Below are positions 17,992 to 26,699 of a stretch of 64,000 nt of DNA, one piece after another. The notes beneath the pieces are model-generated. The model saw only the letters and a list, made by a program, of their open reading frames with translations, was not told the origin of the DNA and made no database searches. The DNA comes from Clostridium sp. KNHs205. Lineage in GTDB: Bacteria > Bacillota > Clostridia > Lachnospirales > Lachnospiraceae. The position numbers were made by a program, and so were the translations under genes. The first letter of the stretch is position 1. Each line of letters begins with the position of its first letter. The stretch covers positions 1,364,001-1,428,000 of the forward strand of contig NZ_JNLE01000005.1 of NCBI RefSeq assembly GCF_000702945.1, in the 5' to 3' direction.

Positions 17992-19179
17992 ATGAAGAAA
18001 GGACGTATGAACTTACCTGTAATTTTAATCGCCATTATATTATTTATTCTTTTAGTTCTGATATCCGTATTTACTATCAGCGGCAGCTTTCTACACACTG
18101 CATACCTGGACCCATGGAAGAAATCTTATCAGAACCGTTTTGACGACCCCAGGCTTAAACTGACCGCCCACGGATTATTGGCTGCTAACGGTCACAACAT
18201 GCAGCCCTGGAAAATAAAACTGGATAAAGAAAATTCCTCTGTATTTTATCTGTATGCTGACAGCTCCAAATGCACTCCCGAAGTAGATCCCTATGCCAGA
18301 CAAATGATGATTACACAAGGATGCTTTCTGGAATACTTAAAGATTGCTGGTGAAAAACTCGGAACCCCGGTTACTATAACACTTTTTCCGAACGGAATTT
18401 ATGACGAAGATAAGCTTTCTGCAAGTATGGACACCTTCCCGGTAGCCAAAATAACCTTGGGTAAAGCAGCTCCACAGAATACCCCTCTATATGACGGGAT
18501 CTTTCTCCCCGATACCAATCGGGGTATATACTCCGAAACCCTCCTGCCTGCAGATGCTGTAAGTATCTTAACCGATACCCAGGAGTATCCAGGTATAAGC
18601 GCTTTCCTTTATCAGACCCCCGACCAGGTTCAGTCCATCGGGCTACTTGCTATGGACGCAGCTGAGATTGAGGGAAATACCACCAGAGTCATGAAGGAAA
18701 CGGAAGATATCTTTCGCTCCAACGAGTACCAAAAGAACAAATACAGATATGGTTTCTCCGTTGAAGGGCAAGGTACTAAAGGTATTATGAAACATTTCCT
18801 GCAAACCATAGTAACACTCTTCCCCTCCATGAACAACGGAAAAGCTCAGACTGATAATTTCATCAAATCCACCCGTACTTCAGTAGAAAATACACCGGCA
18901 TATCTGCTCCTTACAACCAAAGACAACAGCAGAATAAGTCAGGTAGAAGCCGGCATGCTCTATAGTTCCTATATATTGAAAGCACATAACCTTGGGCTTG
19001 CCATGCAGCCTCTAAGCCAGGCACTGGAAGAATATACGGAAATGACTACAGTATATGAAAAAATACATTCCCAATACGGTAATGGAGACACTATTCAGAT
19101 GCTTCTCAGAGTAGGGTACCCAAAGCAATCTGTTCCTTTAAGCATGCGGCAAGATATTAACAGCCTGCTTCTAGAGTAG
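17992..19179 (+). CDS. Membrane-anchored Acg-like FMN-binding nitroreductase-fold protein
   Basis: 395 residues from the ATG at 17992, preceded by GGAG 5 bases upstream. A single N-terminal membrane helix (about 8-30) would anchor the protein with its catalytic part outside. The following domain has nitroreductase-like features: LAANGHNMQPWKI, akin to the flavin-binding SGHNTQPW motif, and a C-terminal helix with GLAMQPLSQALEEY. This matches the Acg family, flavoproteins related to nitroreductases whose substrates are mostly unknown. It is the second gene of the tetR operon and is followed by a strong terminator. Confidence 0.72.
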   Translation: MKKGRMNLPVILIAIILFILLVLISVFTISGSFLHTAYLDPWKKSYQNRFDDPRLKLTAHGLLAANGHNMQPWKIKLDKENSSVFYLYADSSKCTPEVDPYARQMMITQGCFLEYLKIAGEKLGTPVTITLFPNGIYDEDKLSASMDTFPVAKITLGKAAPQNTPLYDGIFLPDTNRGIYSETLLPADAVSILTDTQEYPGISAFLYQTPDQVQSIGLLAMDAAEIEGNTTRVMKETEDIFRSNEYQKNKYRYGFSVEGQGTKGIMKHFLQTIVTLFPSMNNGKAQTDNFIKSTRTSVENTPAYLLLTTKDNSRISQVEAGMLYSSYILKAHNLGLAMQPLSQALEEYTEMTTVYEKIHSQYGNGDTIQMLLRVGYPKQSVPLSMRQDINSLLLE

Positions 19180-19184
19180 TATTT

Positions 19185-19223
19185 AAAAGGTCTGGTATCT
19201 CAATTGCAGATACCAGACCTTTT
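19185..19223 (+). terminator. Terminator of the tetR operon
   Basis: 15-bp perfect arms (AAAGGTCTGGTATCT and its complement) with a 7-base loop, followed by TTTTATT. Confidence 0.9.
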
Positions 19224-19433
19224 ATTACATCTTTGGCTATATGATCAGTGCTCCATAAATACATTTCTATTATTCATTCCCTGCTCTTTTTAACCCGTTA
19301 GCATTAACCTGTTTAATTATCAACACCTTGTAATTACTTCTTTTGATGTCTAAAATCAAGTACTGTAATTAAACCAAACGGCTTAAACTCCCGCATGAAC
19401 TGAATATATTGAAAGAGATAAATCGAATGCAAA

Positions 19434-21143
19434 TCAATACTTCATTACATAATTCACACCAGGTGATAAGGAAAGAGTAAATTTCGTTCCGCCTTCTACC
19501 AACTCTCCAGATAATGTCCTGTTATTTTCCAGGTCTGTCAGAACTGCCTGCTCTTTTTTAACTACAACAGATACTTTCGTATAATATGGAAGGAAGGAAC
19601 GAAGGATGAAGCTACTATTATCATATACAAATAAGGTTATCTTTGAATCCCCCTCTAACACCACCGGTAAGTCTTTGCTCAAGATTCCTCTTACCGTATT
19701 TAATATTAAATTGGGATAATGATAGATATTTCCCTGATCATCCGGAATCGTCAGAACAAATAATCTTCCCTTTGAATATTTCGTTTTTAAGATTATAGGA
19801 GTACTATTATCCTCACCGTAAGCACCTGCTATCTGCCATACGTCGTTGGTAAAAAACTGCGGCTGTGTTAAGATGATTTCTTTGGAGGCTTCCAAATTGC
19901 CTCCCAGAGTTATACCGCCGTCCTCCGAACACATATAACGGTTGGCCAGCACTTTGTTATCTGTATAGGATATATGGGCTAATTCGTGAAAAGCCTCTCC
20001 TAACTTTCTTACAAGGCCGGAGGTTACCATAACATCTGCACCTGTCTTTAAGCTCTGCTTTATCTTTTCAACAATATGAACATCCTTTGCTGCATTTGCT
20101 GTAAGCAGAATCGTTTTAGCTTCGTAAGGATATTCCGGATATGGTTCCAAAGGTACTCCGCACATTCCAATATAGTTATGGAGAAAATCTTCGCCAAAGC
20201 TATGATAAGGTACATAGGTAGCAACTCCCACAGGATTTCCAAGCTCTTCTATGTAACGGTCCGTATCATTAAATACCTGACCAATTGCAGGGGGAAAGGT
20301 AGTATAAGACTTATCATCAATTAAGGAGCCAAGACAGAACAACATTGCCTCCTTTGCCTTTCCAAATAAGGTGAGATAGCCCTGATCGATATACGAAGTC
20401 AAATTATAAGAGCATTCATATGGGTCAAACCAGCCGCCAAGATTGCGGTCAGGTGCAACATTTTCAAAATAACGCATAATAAAGTAGCTTAAATATTTCG
20501 GCAGGTGCTGCTGGGTATAAGTAGGATTACGGGTTTCAGTTCCCGTATAAATATAATCAAAAACTTTCGGTTCATCTTCCAGGTTATAACCGGCATCCTG
20601 AAAATGCTCATACCAGTTAGGAAATTTGATAATAACTTTTACTTTAGGATTAACCTCCCTGGCAGTTTTTAAGATTACATTTTCCGAAAAATCCTGCAGA
20701 AGGGATATTCGGAAATCTGACCAGGACTTATCTCCTTTTGCCTCTATGCAGCTATCACAACGGCAATTGGTAAAATAGAAATCATCCAGTATAAACTCAT
20801 CAAACAGTTCACTGGTGAGAGTTACTACCTTCCTCATCCTTTCAGCTACCTCTTCGGAGGTGTAGCATTGAGGGCTGAACCCGCCCTCCAGCGGATCGTG
20901 CTCTCCGTCAGTTGTAATACCTCCGGCTACTTCAATGCCTTTTTTTAAGAAGAAGTCTTTCACCAAGGCCATTTGTTCATGGCTTATCATCCTGCCGCCA
21001 CGGTAGGTTTCCAGATAAACTTTACCTACTTTAATATTCTTCTCAATCAGCTGAAATTTTCTGTCAAATTCCACGAAATCTTTTATGGAAATCAGATTTC
21101 CTACCGGACAATAAATACTGGCGTTAAAATTATTATACCTCAT
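19434..21143 (-). CDS. Glycoside hydrolase-like (beta/alpha)8-barrel protein
   Basis: 569 residues without signal peptide, so cytoplasmic. The first 350 residues look like a TIM-barrel glycosidase: strands such as KVYLETYRGGRMIS, FDEFILDDFYFTNCRCDSC (about residues 113-132, with acidic residues where a catalytic pair could sit) and VKVIIKFPNWYEHF. A short CxCxxC cluster may bind metal. The middle part resembles the Rossmann-like domain of GH42-type enzymes (KTILLTANAAKDVHIVEKI), and the C-terminus is a small beta domain. The ATG at 21143 has GAGAGGAG 5 bases upstream. I do not recognise an exact family. It stands alone, with no transporter beside it. Confidence 0.55.
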   Translation of the reverse strand: MRYNNFNASIYCPVGNLISIKDFVEFDRKFQLIEKNIKVGKVYLETYRGGRMISHEQMALVKDFFLKKGIEVAGGITTDGEHDPLEGGFSPQCYTSEEVAERMRKVVTLTSELFDEFILDDFYFTNCRCDSCIEAKGDKSWSDFRISLLQDFSENVILKTAREVNPKVKVIIKFPNWYEHFQDAGYNLEDEPKVFDYIYTGTETRNPTYTQQHLPKYLSYFIMRYFENVAPDRNLGGWFDPYECSYNLTSYIDQGYLTLFGKAKEAMLFCLGSLIDDKSYTTFPPAIGQVFNDTDRYIEELGNPVGVATYVPYHSFGEDFLHNYIGMCGVPLEPYPEYPYEAKTILLTANAAKDVHIVEKIKQSLKTGADVMVTSGLVRKLGEAFHELAHISYTDNKVLANRYMCSEDGGITLGGNLEASKEIILTQPQFFTNDVWQIAGAYGEDNSTPIILKTKYSKGRLFVLTIPDDQGNIYHYPNLILNTVRGILSKDLPVVLEGDSKITLFVYDNSSFILRSFLPYYTKVSVVVKKEQAVLTDLENNRTLSGELVEGGTKFTLSLSPGVNYVMKY

Positions 21144-21496
21144 AATTACTCCTCTCTTGTTACTGAATCAGTAGATTTGTTACCTAACTTCAGTGAAGAA
21201 TGTAAAAAATATTTATTCTATTGAGGTTTTTACATTCTCAGTATAAGTTGAACTGAGCATTTTAACCTATTCCAAATATAAAATTGCCCTATGTATTAAC
21301 CTTTTATATCCGAAAAAAGAAAAAGTGATATTCTACTTATAGTTTGATTCTAAGACAGTTTCACTACTACAACAATGTATTTTCTCTTACAGCATATGGA
21401 GAATCTTATAACACTATAGCCCCTAATTATGTTTACAATCTTCCTGCCATCTTCTGTTCCTAATGCTCTAACCATTGTTTAAAGAGGTTTCTTACG

Positions 21497-21511
21497 GGTA
21501 AGACTCTTACC
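21497..21511. promoter_or_regulatory. Small palindrome upstream of ydhK-like gene
   Basis: GGTAAGA-C-TCTTACC, 72 bases before the lipoprotein start; a possible operator. The rest of 21144-21582 is AT-rich without further signal. Confidence 0.3.
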
Positions 21512-21582
21512 TAAAACATGCGATATCCATAATTTCTCCATATTCTTCTGATAGGATACCGAAAAACGAAAGGAGCTACTTT

Positions 21583-22104
21583 ATGAAAATAAAAAAAGTC
21601 TTTACTCTTGCCCTTGTCTCCATGCTGCTCTTTACTGCCTGCTCCAAGAATTCTGATTCAGGCCACGGTTCCACAACCGATACGGATAAGCTGAAAGCGG
21701 CAACAACCGCAACCTATCCCGTTGGAACAAAGATTATCCTAAAAACCGACCACATGGATGGCATGTCAGATGCCAAAGGTACAGTGTCCGGTGTTTATGA
21801 TACCACTGTATATGCTGTTGATTATACAGACGCTGATACAGGTAAAGAAGTTAAAAACCATAAATGGGTTATCCAGGAGGAATTAAAAGACAGCGAAGGA
21901 AAGACCTATAATGTAGGTGACGAAGTCAGCTTAAATACCGGACACATGAGCGGAATGGGCGGAGAAGGCCAGAAAGCAACTATTACGGAAGTTGTTAATG
22001 GTCCCGTTTATATGGTTGACTATACTCCTACTACCGGCGGTTCTCTCGTAAAAAATCATCAATGGGTAATTGAAAGCGAGCTGGAAGCAGATAAAGGCGA
22101 GTAA
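21583..22104 (+). CDS. YdhK family lipoprotein with two DUF1541 repeats
   Basis: 173 residues. A signal peptide ends in lipobox LLFTAC (Cys20), so the protein is lipid-anchored. It contains two similar units, about 45-98 and 106-165. Each starts with a YPVGTKI or YNVGDEV strand, carries a TDHMDGM or TGHMSGM segment and ends with KNHKWVIQEEL or KNHQWVIESEL. This is the DUF1541/YdhK_C arrangement, often encoded near copper or heavy metal genes, and the His/Met motifs could bind metal, though that is inference. AAAGGAG lies 7 bases before the ATG. No metal transporter is next to it. The gene ends at a strong terminator. Confidence 0.88.
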   Translation: MKIKKVFTLALVSMLLFTACSKNSDSGHGSTTDTDKLKAATTATYPVGTKIILKTDHMDGMSDAKGTVSGVYDTTVYAVDYTDADTGKEVKNHKWVIQEELKDSEGKTYNVGDEVSLNTGHMSGMGGEGQKATITEVVNGPVYMVDYTPTTGGSLVKNHQWVIESELEADKGE

Positions 22105-22141
22105 TTAAGATAATATATTAATATCCAGAATAAAAATTAAA

Positions 22142-22205
22142 AAAGAGCTTCTACAAATAGCACTACAAGGTATAATCCCTGTATAACTGTTTGTAGAAGC
22201 TCTTT
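22142..22205 (+). terminator. Terminator-like hairpin behind ydhK-like gene
   Basis: 16-bp perfect arms (AAAGAGCTTCTACAAA, 22142-22157, and its complement, 22190-22205) with a 32-base loop. The tail is only moderately T-rich. Confidence 0.65.
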
Positions 22206-22278
22206 CCTATTTCAGTCACTGCCAAAGCAAGCTGAATATATTTTTATGTAAGCTGAATCTTCTTTTCTTCCTACCTAT

Positions 22279-22322
22279 CCAAGTGTAAAAATACTTTTAA
22301 TATAGGGTATTTTTACACTTGG
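22279..22322. repeat. Perfect inverted repeat between ydhK-like and rplT
   Basis: 16-bp arms CCAAGTGTAAAAATAC (22279-22294) and its exact complement (22307-22322) around a 12-base loop. No T tract follows on either strand, so it is not a standard terminator, though it lies 93 bases behind rplT and could stabilise that mRNA's end. Confidence 0.6.
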
Positions 22323-22414
22323 CCAGGTATAAAGCTTTGCTCAGCTTATACTGATTAACTTCTATGCAGACACCAAATTATCAATTCGGCCTTCTATATG
22401 TTTAACTTTTCTAC

Positions 22415-22771
22415 TTAAGCAATTTTAGACTTTGCAAGATCAGTTAAAGCTGTAAAGCCTGCAGGATCGTTAATAGCCATGTCAGATAACATCTTTCTGT
22501 TAACTTCAACACCGGCAACTTTTAATCCGTGCATTAATTTGCTGTAAGAAATTCCGTTTAATCTAGCTGCTGCATTGATTCTTACGATCCATAACTGTCT
22601 GAACTGTCTCTTTCTCTGCTTTCTTCCTGCAAATGAAGATGTTAAAGCTCTCATTACGGATTGTTTTGCTACTCTATATTGTTTGGATCTGGCTCCTCTG
22701 TAACCCTTTGCCAGTTTTAATACTCTCTTATGTCTTTTTTTAGCGTTTAAGCCGCCTTTAATTCTAGCCAT
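22415..22771 (-). CDS. rplT: 50S ribosomal protein L20
   Basis: 118 residues, the usual length, with the very basic N-terminus of L20 (ARIKGGLNAKKRHKRVLKLA, then GYRGARSKQYRVAKQSVMRAL). It binds 23S rRNA early in 50S assembly and in Firmicutes can repress its own operon through the infC leader. It is the last gene of infC-rpmI-rplT. The ATG at 22771 follows a GAAGGAGG site and the L35 gene ends 28 bases upstream. Confidence 0.98.
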   Translation of the reverse strand: MARIKGGLNAKKRHKRVLKLAKGYRGARSKQYRVAKQSVMRALTSSFAGRKQRKRQFRQLWIVRINAAARLNGISYSKLMHGLKVAGVEVNRKMLSDMAINDPAGFTALTDLAKSKIA

Positions 22772-22799
22772 GTTCTATTTCCCTCCTTCGCACCTAATC

Positions 22800-22997
22800 T
22801 TATAGATAAGGCATAATCTTCTTCATATTTTTAACTTTAGTTGCACCAGTTATTGTTGCTTTTCTAAGATTTCTCTTTCTCTTAGTGCTCTTCTTTGTTA
22901 AGATATGGCTCTTATATGCCTTCATTCTCTTTAACTTTCCTGTACCTGTCTTTTTAAAGCGCTTTGCTGCTGATCTGTTGGTTTTAATCTTAGGCAT
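22800..22997 (-). CDS. rpmI: 50S ribosomal protein L35
   Basis: 65 residues, the family length, starting MPKIKTNRSAAKRFKKTG and ending KKIMPYL. The start is the ATG at 22997, where AGGAGG lies 7 bases upstream; the frame extends to 23036 without support. It is the middle gene of the infC operon. The 172-base gap to infC contains a small hairpin (GGCTAAC arms, 23117-23135). Confidence 0.97.
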   Translation of the reverse strand: MPKIKTNRSAAKRFKKTGTGKLKRMKAYKSHILTKKSTKRKRNLRKATITGATKVKNMKKIMPYL

Positions 22998-23169
22998 GAT
23001 ATTTCCTCCTTCATTATGGTACAATAACACTCCCAAAAGGTTGTCCTATTGTTTTATTTTTATTATTATGACACCTGCCAAACCCATCATGGCCTTTTTA
23101 AGCATTAAGAAATACAGGCTAACGAAGGGTTAGCCCTAATCCCTCATCACGATAATTTACCAAGTGTAA

Positions 23170-23676
23170 CTAACGTTTCTCAGTTAAGAACATTATCATG
23201 TTCCTACCCTCAAGTTTTGCCGGCTTTTCAACGATTGCAATATCCTCAAGCTTAGAGTAGAAATTATCTAAAATCTGTCTACTGGAAGAAATATGAGCCA
23301 TCTCTCTGCCTCGGAAACGAAGGGCAACCTTTACTTTATCACCTTTTGTGATAAATTTTCTAGCCTGGCCTGCCTTAGTGTTCAAATCGTTATCATCGAT
23401 ATTGGGTGATAGACGGATTTCTTTTACTTCGGTTACTTTCTGTTTCTTCTTCGCTTCTTTTTCTTTTCTTGCAAGGTCGTATCTGTATTTTCCATAGTCA
23501 ATAATCTTGCATACAGGTGGCTTTGCTGTGGGAGCAATCTTTACCAAGTCAAGATTGGCATCCTTTGCCATTTGCATAGCTTCTTTGGCAGACATTATAC
23601 CTAACTGCTCGCCGTCTTCTCCGACTAAACGGATTTCTTTGTCTCTAATCTGCTCGTTAATCATTAATTCACTAAT
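23170..23676 (-). CDS. infC: Translation initiation factor IF-3 with probable AUU start
   Basis: 168 residues if started at the ATT at 23676-23674. GGAGGTG (23690-23684) lies exactly 7 bases before this ATT, whereas the first in-frame ATG (23664) is 19 bases from it. The added residues are I/M-S-E-L before MINEQIRDKEIRLVG. Both IF-3 domains are complete, including CKIIDYGKYRYD and the C-terminal GDKVKVALRFRGREMAH. IF-3 rejects non-canonical start codons, so a rare AUU on its own mRNA gives feedback control, known in E. coli. It heads the infC-rpmI-rplT operon behind an attenuator leader. Confidence 0.93.
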   Translation of the reverse strand: MSELMINEQIRDKEIRLVGEDGEQLGIMSAKEAMQMAKDANLDLVKIAPTAKPPVCKIIDYGKYRYDLARKEKEAKKKQKVTEVKEIRLSPNIDDNDLNTKAGQARKFITKGDKVKVALRFRGREMAHISSSRQILDNFYSKLEDIAIVEKPAKLEGRNMIMFLTEKR

Positions 23677-23690
23677 AGTACTGCACCTCC

Positions 23691-23926
23691 ATAGGTTAGT
23701 TTACATAATAAGTTTATAGGCATTAAAAAAATGGATAGCAAAGACCATCCACCATACTATTCGTCATATGAGATCACATTTGTATTATTACAAATCAAAT
23801 CTCTTATCCGCAATTCACGGAACCGAAAATATAAACCCAAGTCACAAACCGGTGCTAAGGTGAGAGTGGATACTCTGCTTTGTTGTTATCGTTGAATTAC
23901 CACAAAGATAATTCATAAGCTATATT
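23691..23926 (-). promoter_or_regulatory. infC-rpmI-rplT leader (L20-leader type) with attenuator
   Basis: The roughly 235-base leader carries a conserved-looking core on the minus strand (CACTCTCACCTTAGCACCGG near 23873-23854, then TTTGTGACTT). It ends in a terminator at 23750-23725: GGATGG, short loop, CTATCC, then seven T. This fits the ribosomal-protein-controlled L20 leader of Firmicutes, where L20 binding favours termination. Confidence 0.75.
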
Positions 23927-23955
23927 ACTATAACATATTTATAACATCATGTCAA
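23927..23955 (-). promoter_or_regulatory. Promoter of infC operon
   Basis: Minus strand TTGACA (23955-23950), 17-base spacer, TATAGT (23932-23927). Confidence 0.8.
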
Positions 23956-24105
23956 CTGCATTCTTTTAATATTTTTAGTTTCTAATAATTTTCAAACTAT
24001 TAACAAGTTTAAAATTTCAATGACTTTAAAGCTTCTGGCCATCTTGCCTTCTTCTATATTAATTACTTCTATCTTAACTTCTTCTAAGGTTTCTCACAAG
24101 GGGAC

Positions 24106-24319
24106 GGCAAAATGTACAAACCGGAAAAAACTCATGCTTCGATTACAAGGTATAAGAAGTCCTAATTCTCTGGAGATTTTGTGCTGGACATATTATAAAA
24201 TAGATAACTCGCTGCGCTCAGACAATCTATTTTATAATATAGCACAAAATCTCCAGAGAAAAGGACTTCTAATACCTTTCCATAGGCGCATTCGTTCTTT
24301 CCGGTTTATACATTTTGCC
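24106..24319. repeat. Long palindromic element, family P1 copy 1
   Basis: A 214-bp near-perfect nested palindrome. Outer arms are GGCAAAATGTACAAACCGG (24106-24124) and its near complement (24301-24319). Middle arms pair 24149-24184 with 24241-24277. Inner arms pair ATATTATAAAATAGAT (24190-24205) with 24225-24240. The loop is GC-richer. A diverged copy lies at 30865-31067 in inverted orientation. It sits between infC and prfC; the rest of 23956-24545 is AT-rich and without genes. Confidence 0.85.
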
Positions 24320-24545
24320 TGAACTCATATGGAGGCAGGGGTTTTGATACTGGATTTTACTATTTGGGGCTGCATCATTATTGAATTTTCTTTTAAAGAT
24401 ATGATAATAGAGCCATTTCGTCTTTCTTTTTATTTTATTCTTATATTATGAATATCAGTTATTATAGATATCTATATTAGAAGCCTGATGCTTTACTTAC
24501 AAGGACTGACAACAGGCTCCTTATCTTTTTAATCTTTATAATTTT

Positions 24546-26135
24546 TTAGTCTCTTCCGAATTCCGAAAGCTTGAGTTCTTTGTTACGGTCCAGAACTGTC
24601 TGAATACTCCAGCTGTGTATGAAGAGTAACAGGGGGTTTCCCTTTAGGTCTTTTACTCTCTTGGTATCGGAAGTAACATTTAATTTACTTGCATCCAGTC
24701 CTTTATTCTCTATCCAGCGTATATGCTCATAAGCCAGCGGCTCAAGTCTTATTTCCACACCATATTCGGATTCCAGACGGAACTTTAATACATCAAATTG
24801 CAGGACACCTACTACACCCACAATGATTTCTTCCATTCCGGTATTGTATTCCTGGAATATCTGTATGGCACCTTCCTGGGCTATCTGAGTAACACCTTTT
24901 AAGAATTGCTTTCTCTTCATGGTATCTACCTGTCTTACTTTGGCAAAATGCTCCGGTGAGAAGGTCGGTATTCCTTCATACTGGAATTTCTTATCGGAGG
25001 CACACAAGGTATCACCGATAGAAAAGATACCGGGGTCAAAAACACCGATAATATCGCCGGCATATGCCTCTTCAATTATTTTTCTCTCCTGTGCCATTAG
25101 CTGCTGAGGCTGTGACAATCTTATTTTTCTGCCTCCCTGCACATGGTTGACTTCCATGCCTGCATCGAATTTACCGGAGCAGATTCTCATAAAAGCAATT
25201 CTGTCTCTGTGCGCTTTATTCATATTTGCCTGAATCTTAAAGACAAATGCAGAGAAGTCATTTTCTACAGGATCTACAAGACCTTCTGTCGCTTTTCTGG
25301 GAAGGGGTGTGGTGGTCATATTCAGAAAGTGCTCCAGGAATGTCTGAACGCCAAAGTTTGTAAGTGCAGAACCAAAAAATACCGGTGTTAATTGTCCGTT
25401 TCTTACCTCTTCTATATTAAACTCACTTCCGGCACCTTCTAAAAGCTCGATTTCGTCATTTAAAACATTATGATTTTCCTTGCCGATCAGTTCATCCAGG
25501 CTCTCATCTCCTAAAGTTACCTCTACCTTATCCACTTCCTTCTGTCCGCTGTTCGCGGCATAAAAACGCATAATGTGTTTGGTATCCCTGTCGTATACTC
25601 CTTTGAAATTCTTACCGGAGCCGATGGGCCAGTTTATGGGGCAGGTCTTAATTCCTAATACTGTTTCAATATCATCTAATAATTCAAATGTATCCCTTGC
25701 TTCTCTATCCATCTTATTTATAAAGGTAAAGATCGGGATTCCTCTCATTACGCAAACCTTGAACAGCTTCTTGGTCTGATTCTCAACACCTTTTGAAGCA
25801 TCAATTACCATGACAGCAGAATCTGCTGCCATAAGGGTACGGTAAGTATCCTCGGAGAAGTCCTGATGTCCCGGTGTATCCAGAATATTTATGCAGAAAT
25901 CGCCGTAATTAAACTGCATAACTGATGATGTTACGGAGATACCACGCTGCTTTTCTATTTCCATCCAGTCGGATACCGCATGCCTGTCAGTCTTCTTTCC
26001 CTTAACAGAACCGGCCAGATTTATGGCTCCTCCATAGAGCAGAAGTTTTTCTGTCAATGTGGTCTTACCGGCATCGGGGTGGGATATTATGGCAAAGGTC
26101 CGTCTTCTGTTTATTTCCTTGGTATAGTCTTCCAA
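24546..26135 (-). CDS. prfC: Peptide chain release factor 3
   Basis: 529 residues from a TTG at 26135, the same length as E. coli RF3. GGAGG lies 7 bases upstream; the longer open frame to 26192 has no site. GTPase motifs are clear: SHPDAGKTTLTEK (P loop), RGISVTSSVMQF (switch I), DTPGHQDFSEDTYRTL, NKMDREARD. The C-terminal RF3 domain is present. RF3 is a translational GTPase that removes RF1/RF2 from the ribosome after termination. It is transcribed alone from the promoter at 26204-26231. A weak hairpin with AGCCTG arms lies behind it at about 24484-24524. Confidence 0.96.
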   Translation of the reverse strand: MEDYTKEINRRRTFAIISHPDAGKTTLTEKLLLYGGAINLAGSVKGKKTDRHAVSDWMEIEKQRGISVTSSVMQFNYGDFCINILDTPGHQDFSEDTYRTLMAADSAVMVIDASKGVENQTKKLFKVCVMRGIPIFTFINKMDREARDTFELLDDIETVLGIKTCPINWPIGSGKNFKGVYDRDTKHIMRFYAANSGQKEVDKVEVTLGDESLDELIGKENHNVLNDEIELLEGAGSEFNIEEVRNGQLTPVFFGSALTNFGVQTFLEHFLNMTTTPLPRKATEGLVDPVENDFSAFVFKIQANMNKAHRDRIAFMRICSGKFDAGMEVNHVQGGRKIRLSQPQQLMAQERKIIEEAYAGDIIGVFDPGIFSIGDTLCASDKKFQYEGIPTFSPEHFAKVRQVDTMKRKQFLKGVTQIAQEGAIQIFQEYNTGMEEIIVGVVGVLQFDVLKFRLESEYGVEIRLEPLAYEHIRWIENKGLDASKLNVTSDTKRVKDLKGNPLLLFIHSWSIQTVLDRNKELKLSEFGRD

Positions 26136-26203
26136 AACAATTCCTCCAGCTTTCCATGTAAACGGGCAGCTTCCAGTCTGAAACTGCCTCAAAACTACTT
26201 AAT

Positions 26204-26231
26204 CATATAATATATTTCCATTGCTTGTCAA
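26204..26231 (-). promoter_or_regulatory. Promoter of prfC
   Basis: Minus strand TTGACA (26231-26226), 16-base spacer, TATATG (26209-26204). Upstream, 26232-26690 holds only AT-rich sequence with degenerate TTTTAAAT-ACTACCG-like repeats at 26550-26632. Confidence 0.6.
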
Positions 26232-26699
26232 GGTTATTCTATTTAGAGGTCTAAAAGGTAAATTAACTTGTTGATTTTATAAGATTCAGAGAAGTACCGG
26301 ATAAAATTACCGGTGCCAGCATGATCTTCAGTCTTTATATCTTTTATCTTTTACAATACATATGATGTCTTTCCGGTAGTATTCGGTAGTATTATAGCAG
26401 CTATTGTGGTATACTTCTTTCGTTGAATTCTTTAATCTTCTTTTATTAGCGTGGAAAGCTTGCTATAATAGGATGATAGAACATAACACTATCCTTCCTT
26501 AGCGTAATAGCAGGCATTGAATTAAGTGAACTGCAGGAAAGGCAGTATTGTTAAATAGTACTGTTTTAAATCTACTGTTTCTACCGTTTTAAATCTTCCG
26601 TTCTAAATACTACTATTTTAAATACTACCGGAGGATATTTTCTAGTTACGATTACTTTTAAAATTTTTGATTAACTTCAAAGGAGTATATTTATCGAAA

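Noticed and set aside
22279..22322. Standard terminator of rplT
   Set aside because: The arms are perfect but no T tract follows on either strand, so it is listed as an inverted repeat instead.
24020..24322. 100-codon + frame across the P1 palindrome
   Set aside because: It follows from the palindrome; no ribosome site and no recognisable protein.
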